Part shown: one piece after another, positions 50,649-58,021 of the stretch
How positions within the stretch are numbered: position 1 is the stretch's first letter
How the letters are laid out: each line of letters begins with the position of its first letter
From: Thermoguttaceae bacterium
GTDB lineage: Bacteria > Planctomycetota > Planctomycetia > Pirellulales > Thermoguttaceae
DNA length: 64,000 nt
Direction: 5' to 3'
Assembly: GCA_017434455.1 (NCBI GenBank)
Contig: JAFRFG010000027.1
Span: forward strand, 62,001 to 126,000
Program-made: the position numbers and the translations under genes
Notes under the pieces: model-generated
Told to the model about the DNA's origin: nothing
The model's database searches: none
The model's input: only the letters and a program-made list of their open reading frames with translations

Positions 50649-51770
50649 TCAGTCCCCCAGGCGGCAGAACGACAGGACGATCAGGGCGTAACCGGTCACT
50701 AAAACCGGGTCGGTCTCCATCCACATCCGATTGTCGTTGACCCACGAACCGTTGGGCCGCTGAGTCTCCAGGAGCTTTTCGACCAGCTCACGTCGCCAGG
50801 AGTGTTCGTTTCCCGCCGCGTCGGTGATTTTTTCCTGTTTGAGGACGCTTAATGTCTTCGCCATCGTGTGATAGTAGTAGTACAGCCCTCGCCGCCCCAG
50901 CCCGGGGTTTTCCTCGAGGGTGTAATTCTCGCGAATCCACCCGGTGGCCGCGGCAACCCTCGGGTCGTCGGCGGTCAGTCCGGCGTAGATTAAGCTTTTC
51001 AGCCCCGCGTAGGTGATGCTTCCGTAACTGCGAAGCCCCTTGTCGGTTTCACCGGCCGGCGACTGCCCCTCACCGACGCAGGTGTAGATAAAGCCGCCGT
51101 CATCCTCCCCGGCACTCGAGGAGCCGGCCGCCGCTTGCGGCTCGCCGGAATAGTAATTTTGGCAGCGCGAGACGAAGACCAGCGCCCGCCCGAGGGCCTC
51201 ATCGTCCGCTCCGGCGCCTAAGTCGTGCAGGGCGTCGATGAAATACTGGGTACAGGACAAATCCGGACGGCTGTCCCTGCCGTAGCCGACACCGCCGTAA
51301 TAGAGGTCATCGGCACTCGTTTCGGTATTCTCCCCGTACTGAAGCGAGCGAATAAACGCCTCGGCCTTCTCCAGCGGTTGGGCATAGCGCGCGTCGGCAC
51401 CGTGATCGACCGCCAGTTTGAGGCACGAGATCGCCAGTGACGACTCGTAGGCCGGAATATGGCCGCCGGAGGAATAGATCCCCCCGTCGTCGGCGACGCT
51501 CGACAGCAGCGCGTCCAGACCGCGTACGATGATCGGGTCGTCGACCGGAACATCGCAGCGCAAAAGCCCCATTAGGACAATGATGGTCGGGCCAATCCCC
51601 GTATCGGGGGAGAAGAGACCGTCTTCTCCCTGGGCGTTGCGCAGGTACTGGACCCCCCAGCGGATCGCCTCGATTCGGGCTTGCTCTAAACTTGTATCAC
51701 TCATTTCTTCGGCCGCCGCCGGCAGGCAAAGCGCAAGTGTCGCCAACAGCGAAACAACCAAGGTTCTCAT
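50649..51770 (-). CDS. Secreted alpha/alpha-toroid (prenyltransferase/squalene-cyclase repeat) protein
   Basis: About 373 residues with a signal peptide (MRTLVVSLLATLALCLPAAAEE). The rest consists of helical repeats with the QNAQGEDGLFSP, DDGGIYSSGGHIPAYESSLAIS, GGVGYGRDSRPDLSCTQYFIDAL and NGSWVNDN signatures of the terpene cyclase/prenyltransferase toroid fold. The DxDD motif of squalene-hopene cyclases is not seen, so it may bind protein or lipid rather than cyclise. Its ATG overlaps the stop of the pseudopilin-like gene (ATGA), implying coupling. Such exported toroids in planctomycetes have no known function. Confidence 0.86.
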   Translation of the reverse strand: MRTLVVSLLATLALCLPAAAEEMSDTSLEQARIEAIRWGVQYLRNAQGEDGLFSPDTGIGPTIIVLMGLLRCDVPVDDPIIVRGLDALLSSVADDGGIYSSGGHIPAYESSLAISCLKLAVDHGADARYAQPLEKAEAFIRSLQYGENTETSADDLYYGGVGYGRDSRPDLSCTQYFIDALHDLGAGADDEALGRALVFVSRCQNYYSGEPQAAAGSSSAGEDDGGFIYTCVGEGQSPAGETDKGLRSYGSITYAGLKSLIYAGLTADDPRVAAATGWIRENYTLEENPGLGRRGLYYYYHTMAKTLSVLKQEKITDAAGNEHSWRRELVEKLLETQRPNGSWVNDNRMWMETDPVLVTGYALIVLSFCRLGD

Positions 51771-52879
51771 AATGTCACCCCCGATTCCCCACCGGCGATA
51801 CTCGCCGCGGCACGCCAGATTTCCAGTTCGACCATGCTGCTGACCGTCCGGACCGACCCGTCGGCCATCGCGGCGTTGACTACCCCGGGGTGGTTGCTCG
51901 ATGTCCCGTAGTAGAGGAGCTCTTTGCCCCGGTACCAAACCCCGATCCGCGGGGCGTTCGGCGCGGCGCAGGAGCCGAAGCCGACGGTCATCACGCGGGC
52001 CGAGACCCACGGAAAACTTCGATTGCTGATGATATTCGCGGTCCCGTACGACTGGAAAAGGGGAGAGTTTGCGGTTCTCTCGATGATATCCATCGTGAAC
52101 TCTTCCCAGTCGAATCCCTCTTCCTGGGAATAGTCGCTCAGATGCTCGCCGTTGAGGTTCCCGACGATCGCCAGACGGCAGGCGTTATCGAGCGTCGCCT
52201 CGGTCGGCGCCTTCTCCAAAGAAAGGAGCGTCTCGCTCATCGCGACGGTGTGGCTTGTCCCGTCGGCAATCGAGGCCAGACGGCGGGTTTGATACCCGAA
52301 GAGCCCATCGTTTTTCATGTTATCGAGACAGAATCCTTCCCCAACCCCGGAGCCGCAGCTCCAGACGTAGTTCGAACCGGCGTTCTGGACCGAGCCGACC
52401 CCCGGGTAGGATGTCGAGCGGATTCTCGGCTGCGACTCACTCGGGCAGCCAAGGATCTCGCACGGAAAGACGAGCTGTTCGGCGATGAGGGTATTCACCG
52501 CGGTCTTCGCGCTGTAGACCCGATATTTGTAGTCGTCGGTATCGATCGTCCCCATAAAGTGTCCCTGTTCGATGTAGGGGAGGATCCGAGCGTGGATGGA
52601 GTAGGCCAGGTTTGTCCCGACGCCGGAACCGTTGGAGTTCGGGTCGGTATCCTTGGCCGCCCACGAGGTGAACAGCGGAAAGGATCCGCGGGTATCGTGG
52701 TAGTTGTGCAGCGCCAAGGTCCATTGCTTGAGATGATTCATGCACTTCATCCGCCGGGCGGCCTCACGGGCGGCCTGTACCGCCGGAAGAAGCAGCCCGA
52801 TGAGGATCCCGATGATCGCGATGACGACCAGCAGCTCGACGAGGGTAAACCCCCGTCGATATTTCCTTTTCCTTTTCAT
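51767..52879 (-). CDS. DUF1559 protein with type IV pilin-like N-terminus (first copy)
   Basis: About 370 residues. A short basic leader ends in RRG, followed by FTLVELLVVIAIIGILIGLL, the prepilin cleavage/methylation signal and hydrophobic helix, then LLPAVQAAREAARRMKC, the DUF1559 hallmark. The C-terminus has NHPGVVNAAMADGSVRTVSS, the H-x-G/D-G-S-V-R end typical of the family. It is probably processed by a prepilin peptidase and assembled in a surface or secretion-like fibre. Frame extends to 52921 but the ATG giving MKRKRKYRRG fits the family. Confidence 0.93.
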   Translation of the reverse strand: MKRKRKYRRGFTLVELLVVIAIIGILIGLLLPAVQAAREAARRMKCMNHLKQWTLALHNYHDTRGSFPLFTSWAAKDTDPNSNGSGVGTNLAYSIHARILPYIEQGHFMGTIDTDDYKYRVYSAKTAVNTLIAEQLVFPCEILGCPSESQPRIRSTSYPGVGSVQNAGSNYVWSCGSGVGEGFCLDNMKNDGLFGYQTRRLASIADGTSHTVAMSETLLSLEKAPTEATLDNACRLAIVGNLNGEHLSDYSQEEGFDWEEFTMDIIERTANSPLFQSYGTANIISNRSFPWVSARVMTVGFGSCAAPNAPRIGVWYRGKELLYYGTSSNHPGVVNAAMADGSVRTVSSMVELEIWRAAASIAGGESGVTL

Positions 52880-52936
52880 AGTGAAACCGAATATATCGCG
52901 TAACAATTGTTGTTTGCCCAAGAAAAAAGCGCCCGG

Positions 52937-53914
52937 CTAGAAATGGACGATTTCCCCGTCCGCTCGGCTGGCGGCCCTTTTGAGAACCGTCAGCTCGGTC
53001 TGGTCCGAGACGAAACGAACCGACCCGTCGATCAACCCAAAAATGGCGCCGCCGGGGTGCTGACTGGAGAACGCGCCGGAGGAGTAAAAGGTCTTGTATT
53101 GCGGGTAGTGCGGGTCTTCCTCGTTCTTGAGGACATTGATCGGCCACTCGACCCCCTTGGCGCTGACGTAGAGAACCGGCCCGTAGGGGGAAAACGAGTA
53201 TCCGCCCCGAATCCAGGCGAGGTAACCTTGATAGTGACGCTCGGCTATTTCACCCAGGGCGATTGTGTTCGAAAGACCGTCGGTGATCTGATTGAACGAG
53301 ACCGATTTATCCTCGAAGAAAAGCCCGTTATCGGGGCACGGCCCGCCGCTTTGTGTCTGACCGCCGAAAGAGAGGGAATTTTCCTCCGCCGTGCGAATGA
53401 GGTGATACTCGGCCGTGGCGTTTTTTTGCCCCACCGCGCCGGCGATCCCGTAATAGTGGGTCGTGTAGCAGTCTTTCTCTTGGTGATACGTTTCGTACAT
53501 CGAGGAGTGATCAATCGAACAGCTCGGGCAAAGGAAGGCCGGAACGCGTATCTTCGCGTAGGTCTCGTTGCCGCTGTAGTCCTCTTCTCCCTCATCCTCC
53601 TCGTACGGGTTTTTAAAGTCAATCAGGTCGTGGATATTGACCTGTTCCATGTAGGGGAGGAGTTTAGAGAGTATCCCCAAACCTTGGGCGTCCTTGAGGA
53701 GGGTTTCCGGCGGAAGACAGCCGTGCTGGTCATGGAAATTGTGCATCGACAGGACGATCTGCTTGACGTTGTTGACGCACTTGATCCGCCGGGCGGCCTC
53801 ACGGGCGGCCTGCACCGCGGGGAGAAGAAGCCCGATGAGGATACCGATGATCGCGATGACGACCAGCAGCTCGACCAGGGTAAAGCCAAAGGTATAGCCA
53901 GAACGTTTTTTCAT
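52937..53914 (-). CDS. DUF1559 protein with type IV pilin-like N-terminus (second copy)
   Basis: About 325 residues, paralogous to the next gene downstream: basic leader MKKRSGYTFG, FTLVELLVVIAIIGILIGLL and the VQAAREAARRIKC stretch, ending with QHPGGAIFGLIDGSVRFVSD. The N-terminal 45 residues are nearly identical between the two copies, while the bodies differ widely. The gap to the following copy is 57 bp. It is likely secreted through a type II-like or pilin-like path not encoded in this window. Confidence 0.93.
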   Translation of the reverse strand: MKKRSGYTFGFTLVELLVVIAIIGILIGLLLPAVQAAREAARRIKCVNNVKQIVLSMHNFHDQHGCLPPETLLKDAQGLGILSKLLPYMEQVNIHDLIDFKNPYEEDEGEEDYSGNETYAKIRVPAFLCPSCSIDHSSMYETYHQEKDCYTTHYYGIAGAVGQKNATAEYHLIRTAEENSLSFGGQTQSGGPCPDNGLFFEDKSVSFNQITDGLSNTIALGEIAERHYQGYLAWIRGGYSFSPYGPVLYVSAKGVEWPINVLKNEEDPHYPQYKTFYSSGAFSSQHPGGAIFGLIDGSVRFVSDQTELTVLKRAASRADGEIVHF

Positions 53915-54027
53915 AGAGTGAATTCCTCTGTAAGCTAAAGCGGCGCACGGCCATCTTGCCGCGCCGACAGTGAATCTTTGGGAGGTCAAAAAACGAAAAC
54001 GAACGAAGTAAAAGAGGAGCTTCGGGC

Positions 54028-54849
54028 TCAAATCAAAAGAAGAACCGACCGGCGAAGCGCGCAGCGCCAGTCACTAAGATGACTTTCCCGGACGATCACC
54101 CGGCGCACGAGAGAAACAGTACCGCTTCCGGCAAGCAGTGAGGCGAGAAAGAAAGTCCACTTCCCGACGGCGGCGCGCGCCAGGGGAAGAGCCGCCCCGG
54201 CCGTATCGCAAAACGCCAGGGCCAAGGTGAGGACCATCGAAAGAAGAGCGGCGTCCAGCGCGGTATCAGCCGCGCGCCAGCGGAGGGCCTCCAGGCGCGC
54301 CGAGGGAAGCGGCGTCAGGTGTTCGGCGGGGAGAAAGAACAGAGAATCGATCGGGTTGGCGCTGGGGAGTTCCTCGGGGAGAAGGGCGACGTACCCCTGC
54401 CCGGCCGGGAAGATGTCCTCGGCGCCGGAATCGGCAGCCTCAAACTGCCGGAGGAAATCAACCGCCGCGCTCAGATCGCCCTCGTCGGGAAGTTCTTCGG
54501 CCAGTGAGACAAACAGCGGGAGTGTCTCGGTCAGATCGGGAGCGAGAGATTCCTCCTTGGTCAGTTCCTCAAGATGGGCCCGGGCCTCGGTCAGGTACGC
54601 GCCGCAGCTAAAACGATCGAATCCCGGCCTGGCCGATGCCTCGTCGAGGAAACGGCCCTGCAATTCGTCGAGTCGCGCGCGGGCCCGGGGACTGTCGAAG
54701 AGAAGACAAACACCCACCGAAGCGCCGGCGTGATAGCGCCCCGAGCCGGGGAGAATCGCTCCCAAAACGGTGATTGCCGCCAGCATTGCCAAGGGCGATA
54801 ACAGCAGCATCACGGGGAGGACAAAACGGGCAAGCGGCCGGCGCTTCAT
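54028..54849 (-). CDS. Membrane protein of unknown function, two-span
   Basis: About 273 residues. An N-terminal hydrophobic span (about 10-35, FVLPVMLLLSPLAMLAAITVLGAIL), a large acidic extracytoplasmic domain rich in E, D, L and A (about 45-205), then a second hydrophobic region (about 205-250, AALLSMVLTLALAFCD) and a basic tail. No family recognised. It sits between the EF-hand gene and the pseudopilin pair in one orientation. The ATG at 54849 is preceded by a hairpin that includes its AGGAG; the frame stays open to 54933. Confidence 0.72.
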   Translation of the reverse strand: MKRRPLARFVLPVMLLLSPLAMLAAITVLGAILPGSGRYHAGASVGVCLLFDSPRARARLDELQGRFLDEASARPGFDRFSCGAYLTEARAHLEELTKEESLAPDLTETLPLFVSLAEELPDEGDLSAAVDFLRQFEAADSGAEDIFPAGQGYVALLPEELPSANPIDSLFFLPAEHLTPLPSARLEALRWRAADTALDAALLSMVLTLALAFCDTAGAALPLARAAVGKWTFFLASLLAGSGTVSLVRRVIVRESHLSDWRCALRRSVLLLI

Positions 54850-54853
54850 AAAA

Positions 54854-54883
54854 AATAAATCTCCTGTTTCCAGGAGATTTATT
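54854..54883 (-). promoter_or_regulatory. SD-sequestering hairpin, or attenuator
   Basis: A perfect 13-bp inverted repeat (AATAAATCTCCTG / CAGGAGATTTATT) with a GAAA tetraloop on the minus strand. The 3' arm contains the AGGAG of the membrane-protein gene, whose ATG is 4 nt past the stem. T residues after the stem would also allow an intrinsic terminator behind the EF-hand gene. Confidence 0.72.
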
Positions 54884-54945
54884 CTAGGGGAAAGGGTTGT
54901 TTTTGTCAACGCAATTCCTGTCGGCAAAGCCACTCGGAAAGGGGG

Positions 54946-55623
54946 TTAGTTGCCTCTGTTGCGGGAACCGCGGCGGCCGGGGCGGGCGTTGTTGCCGTCG
55001 GGACCGCCGGGGCCTGGGGCACCTCCCGGACGGGGCATCATCGCCATTCTCTCTTCGGAGTCGAGGATGCCATCGCTGTTTTTGTCGGCTTTGGTGAACG
55101 TCTCGCGCACGTCATCCGGAGTATCCTCGGGGAGCTTGGACAGATCGACGACCATCGCCTGGAACATATAGCGCATCGGGCCGCCCATCATACCGCCGGG
55201 GCCGCCAGGTCCACGCTGTCCGTCAGGACCGCCGGGGCCGCGCTGCCCATCGGGACGGGGACCGCCGGGGCCGCCAGGACCTCCGAAGGGACCACCGGGG
55301 CCGCCAAAGGGACCGCGAAGGAAGAAGCGCCCGAAATCACTTTCGCGCAGTTCCTCGGCGGTGAGAACGCCGTCGGCGTCCTTATCGGCGGCCTTGAGGC
55401 CTTCGCTCAACTTGGTCATCAGGCCCTCGAGATTGAGCGAGCCGTCTTCACCGCGCACCTCGGCCAGGGGATCGGTGAATTCGGGGCGCGGACCCCCGCC
55501 GCGGCCTTCACGGTTGCGGGAACCGCGGCGGCCGGAGGACTGTTGATCTTGAGCCACGGCGACCAGCGCGGCGGCACCAAGCAAAACACCGGCAAAACCG
55601 GCAATGAGAAGGGCTTTTTTCAT
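54946..55623 (-). CDS. Exported EF-hand protein with Gly/Pro-rich collagen-like stretch
   Basis: 225 residues with a signal peptide (MKKALLIAGFAGVLLGAAALVAVAQ). Two canonical EF-hand loops, DKDADGVLTAEE (about 80-91) and DKNSDGILDSEE (about 180-191), flank a segment of GGPGGPFGGPGG-type repeats (about 104-148). R/G-rich ends (GRRGSRNREGRGGG and GRRGSRNRGN) frame the protein. It should bind calcium outside the cytoplasm. AAGGAG lies about 5 nt before the ATG. It heads the run toward the pseudopilin and ABC genes. Confidence 0.85.
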   Translation of the reverse strand: MKKALLIAGFAGVLLGAAALVAVAQDQQSSGRRGSRNREGRGGGPRPEFTDPLAEVRGEDGSLNLEGLMTKLSEGLKAADKDADGVLTAEELRESDFGRFFLRGPFGGPGGPFGGPGGPGGPRPDGQRGPGGPDGQRGPGGPGGMMGGPMRYMFQAMVVDLSKLPEDTPDDVRETFTKADKNSDGILDSEERMAMMPRPGGAPGPGGPDGNNARPGRRGSRNRGN

Positions 55624-55749
55624 AGGGTCTCCTTAAAGAAATGGGGTTCGAAGATCGTTGTTTTTTTGTTTGCGTCGGTTGGTCTGTTAAAGTAAACACC
55701 CTTTCACGTCGTATGGTTTCGCTGGAATCTCACGAAAGAAGGAGATTTT

Positions 55750-56604
55750 TCAAAATTCCTCCATCGCGAAGAGCCGCCGGGCGTTTTGGGCGGTGACCGT
55801 GACGATGTGTTCGACCGTGGTATCGCGCAATTCGGCCAGTCGGCGCGCGACATAGAGGGTCATCAGCGGCTCGTTGCGCTGGAGTTTCCCCCGCAGCGGA
55901 TGCGGAACGAGGAAGGGAGAGTCGGTTTCGATCAGGAGCCGCTGGTCGGGAACCCTTTTCGCGGCCTCCCACAGGGGGGCGAATTTCTTTTGGGTATAGG
56001 TGACGCTTCCGGTGAACCCGAGGTGAAACCCCATCTCCAGGAGTTCCTCGGCTTCCTTGGGACCTTCGCTGAACGAGTGGATCGTCCCGGTGAGGGGGTA
56101 TCCGGCCTTTTGACGCAGGACCGTCAGCAGGTCATCGATCGCTTCGCGGCAGTGGATGATCAGCGGTTTGTGAATTCGGCAGGCCAGCTCGATATGACGC
56201 GAGAACCAGTGGATTTGGGTCTCGATGGGGGAAGCGTCCCAGTGCCGATCGAGACCGGTTTCGCCGATCGCCACCACTTCTTTAAGTTCGCCGAGAAGTT
56301 CGATCTGGCGGAAATCCTCTTCGGTCGTCTCGGCGGTGTAGTTCGGGTGGATCGCGGCGGCGGCCCGGATCCAGGGACAGCGCCGCGCCAGCGAAACAGC
56401 CAGGCGGCTGCGCTGGGGGCTCACTCCCGGGTCGATCGCGGCAACGACGCGCGCGTCGGGGGTCGGGGCGTGATGTTTTTCGAGAAAATCGAGGACATCC
56501 GGGTGAAAAAGGCCGCCGCGGCATCGTTCGATGAGGAGATCACGATCGGCGTCGAAATCGTCCAAATCGAAGTGAGCGTGGGTATCGAACAGTTCCAAAG
56601 ACAT
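55750..56604 (-). CDS. TatD-family metal-dependent hydrolase/DNase
   Basis: About 284 residues of the TatD amidohydrolase-like TIM barrel. Metal ligands are seen in DTHAHFDLDDF, IGETGLDRHW, PLIIHCREA, GTIHSFSEG and LLIETDSPFLVP. It probably acts as a Mg-dependent 3'-5' exonuclease or a housekeeping hydrolase. Start at MSLELFDTHAHF; the frame extends to 56667. It is 126 bp upstream of the EF-hand gene and is probably a separate unit. Confidence 0.92.
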   Translation of the reverse strand: MSLELFDTHAHFDLDDFDADRDLLIERCRGGLFHPDVLDFLEKHHAPTPDARVVAAIDPGVSPQRSRLAVSLARRCPWIRAAAAIHPNYTAETTEEDFRQIELLGELKEVVAIGETGLDRHWDASPIETQIHWFSRHIELACRIHKPLIIHCREAIDDLLTVLRQKAGYPLTGTIHSFSEGPKEAEELLEMGFHLGFTGSVTYTQKKFAPLWEAAKRVPDQRLLIETDSPFLVPHPLRGKLQRNEPLMTLYVARRLAELRDTTVEHIVTVTAQNARRLFAMEEF

Positions 56605-57081
56605 GAAAACAGCGCTTTTTATGGGAAAACCTTGTTTGTTCGGCGGCCAAACTCGGCCGCTGCACATAGGTTAAGGATACCTCTAACCCCTCCGATTGGG
56701 AAGCTCTCAAGGTCAGTAGTCCGGCCGGAGTCAGCGGAAAAACGGCTCAGGTATCCATGGAAAAATAGGGGTTATACGGAAGAGGTTTGTCTATTTTCTG
56801 TTTTTTAACAGTTTTATTGAGTTTTTCTATTTGACAATACTTAAAAATGATTGTAGAATGTTAGAATAGGAAAGCCAGGAATTCTTAGTAAGCGAATCGC
56901 TCTTAACCGTAGGTTATAATTGAGTGTGTCCGCAGCAAGAAATTTTTGGTGCAATGGAATCGCCCCTTCGCGCACTCCCACCTCCCCTTCCCTCAAACGA
57001 GAATCGAGGGATCCCAAAAAACCGTGTCCGAAAAGGGGTCATTAGTGAACAAGAAGTTACATTGCTGAAAGGAAGTGGTGT
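56605..57081. other. Divergent intergenic region, 477 bp (tatD/csrA)
   Basis: Contains a strong csrA promoter and a csrA leader of about 216 nt. The leader has five GGA triplets (56869, 56878, 56956, 57009, 57071), the last inside the Shine-Dalgarno. A second TATAAT is at about 56916. No small ORF is supported. Confidence 0.6.
56831..56859 (+). promoter_or_regulatory. Predicted csrA promoter
   Basis: Perfect TTGACA (56831-56836), 17-bp spacer and TAGAAT (56854-56859), followed by an AT-rich start region near 56866. Confidence 0.75.
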
Positions 57082-57357
57082 ATGTTAGTTCTTTCAAGAA
57101 AGAAGAATGAGAGCATCGTCATTAACAACAACGTGACGATCGTGGTCGTCGATGTCCACGGTGACAAGGTTCGCTTGGGGATCGAGGCGCCTAAGGAGGT
57201 GCCGGTCCATCGCCGTGAGGTCTACGACGCGATTATGCGCAACGGCGCGACGCAGGAGAAGCCCGGCCGGGCCGAGTTCAATCAGATCGCGGCTGAGGTG
57301 AGCAAGACTCTGCGTCCCTCCGAAGCACCAAACGACAACATCTGCTATCGCAAGTGA
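57082..57357 (+). CDS. csrA: Carbon storage regulator / translational regulator CsrA
   Basis: 91 residues; the first 60 are a standard CsrA/RsmA (MLVLSRKKNESIVIN, VRLGIEAPKEVPVHRREVYDAI) with the RNA-binding Leu4 and Arg44-type positions kept. A C-terminal extension of about 30 residues is longer than in E. coli CsrA (61). It binds GGA motifs in mRNA leaders and blocks or activates translation. GAAAGGAAG about 8 nt upstream is a good ribosome site that itself contains a GGA. tRNA-Glu follows on the same strand. Confidence 0.95.
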   Translation: MLVLSRKKNESIVINNNVTIVVVDVHGDKVRLGIEAPKEVPVHRREVYDAIMRNGATQEKPGRAEFNQIAAEVSKTLRPSEAPNDNICYRK

Positions 57358-57363
57358 CCCCCC

Positions 57364-57391
57364 TTGCCAAGATGTCGCCCGGGTTTATACT
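57364..57391 (+). promoter_or_regulatory. Predicted tRNA-Glu promoter
   Basis: TTGCCA (57364-57369), 16-bp spacer, TATACT (57386-57391), about 80 bp before the tRNA. Confidence 0.6.
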
Positions 57392-57478
57392 CCAAGTGAC
57401 ATTCATTACCCGCCGGAGATGACTAAGGCAGGTTCATCTCCCCTGCCGTTCTTTGTGCGGTAAAGATGTTTTTGTCCC

Positions 57479-57550
57479 GGCCCCATCGTTTAATGGTTAG
57501 GACACGGCCCTTTCAAGGCCGCGATGCGGGTTCGATTCCCGCTGGGGTCA
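57479..57550 (+). tRNA. tRNA-Glu (anticodon UUC)
   Basis: A 72-nt cloverleaf. Acceptor GGCCCCA pairs with TGGGGTC (one G-U), then discriminator A. The anticodon stem GGCC / GGCC encloses a loop with TTC. The T arm is GCGGG-TTCGATT-CCCGC. CCA is not encoded, so the CCA-adding enzyme in this window is needed. A terminator follows. Confidence 0.96.
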
Positions 57551-57561
57551 AAAAAGATTCC

Positions 57562-57604
57562 ACCCCCAAAGCCGCTCGCTTGGCGACTGTGGGGGCTTTT
57601 TTTT
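57562..57604 (+). terminator. Intrinsic terminator after tRNA-Glu
   Basis: CCCCCA / TGGGGG stem enclosing a smaller GCC / GGC stem, followed by C and eight T. Confidence 0.85.
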
Positions 57605-57615
57605 CTCTTTTGCGT

Positions 57616-57644
57616 TTGCAAACGGGCGTTTTTTGTGCTATGTT
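57616..57644 (+). promoter_or_regulatory. Candidate promoter of a small transcript
   Basis: TTGCAA (57616-57621), 17-bp spacer, TATGTT (57639-57644), each 4/6 to consensus. It lies between two terminators. Confidence 0.3.
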
Positions 57645-57650
57645 ATTGTT

Positions 57651-57742
57651 GAGGAAGCGGGTTTTTTGGGTGTCATTGCCCTTTCTCCTTCCCGCTTTCT
57701 TGGTTGGTTGGGCCGCCGGGAGATATCCCGGCGGCTTTTTTT
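57651..57742 (+). ncRNA. Candidate orphan small RNA between two terminators
   Basis: If the promoter above is used, a transcript of about 90 nt would end at the strong terminator 57712-57742. No convincing ORF fits; a 70-residue hydrophobic frame from 57639 runs through the terminator. It may be only readthrough control behind the tRNA. Confidence 0.25.
57712..57742 (+). terminator. Strong intrinsic terminator
   Basis: Perfect 10-bp GC-rich stem (GCCGCCGGGA / TCCCGGCGGC), 4-nt loop and seven T. Confidence 0.93.
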
Positions 57743-58021
57743 CTCCCGCTTTCTCCCCCGCCGCGGTTCTTCCCGGTCTTTGCCTCGCATCAAAGGCGGT
57801 GAAACCGTCGATTGTGTTCCTCCCCTTCTCTTTCGCCGGCGGACTCTCTTAGGCGGGGTGTACGAATAAACGACCGCCGTGACGGTGCTCGTCTTTTCGA
57901 TGGCTATAGACACGGCCCCCCCGTTCCCCGTACAATGGATGACACGGATAGAAATCTCTTTCCGCGTGATTTGATCGCGCGAAAACCCTTTGAACAAACC
58001 ATCCTGACAGAAGAAAAAACC
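57743..58021 (+). other. Upstream region of the glycan locus, 279 bp
   Basis: After the terminator the region carries the promoter at 57907-57936 and a leader of about 79 nt to the DUF4832 gene. Nothing else is recognised. Confidence 0.45.
57907..57936 (+). promoter_or_regulatory. Predicted promoter of the secreted glycan-enzyme run
   Basis: TAGACA (57907-57912), 18-bp spacer, TACAAT (57931-57936), upstream of the DUF4832 gene. Confidence 0.5.

Noticed and set aside
52907..53938. 343-codon plus-strand frame opposite the second DUF1559 gene
   Set aside because: Antisense of a gene with clear pilin-like features; no independent support.
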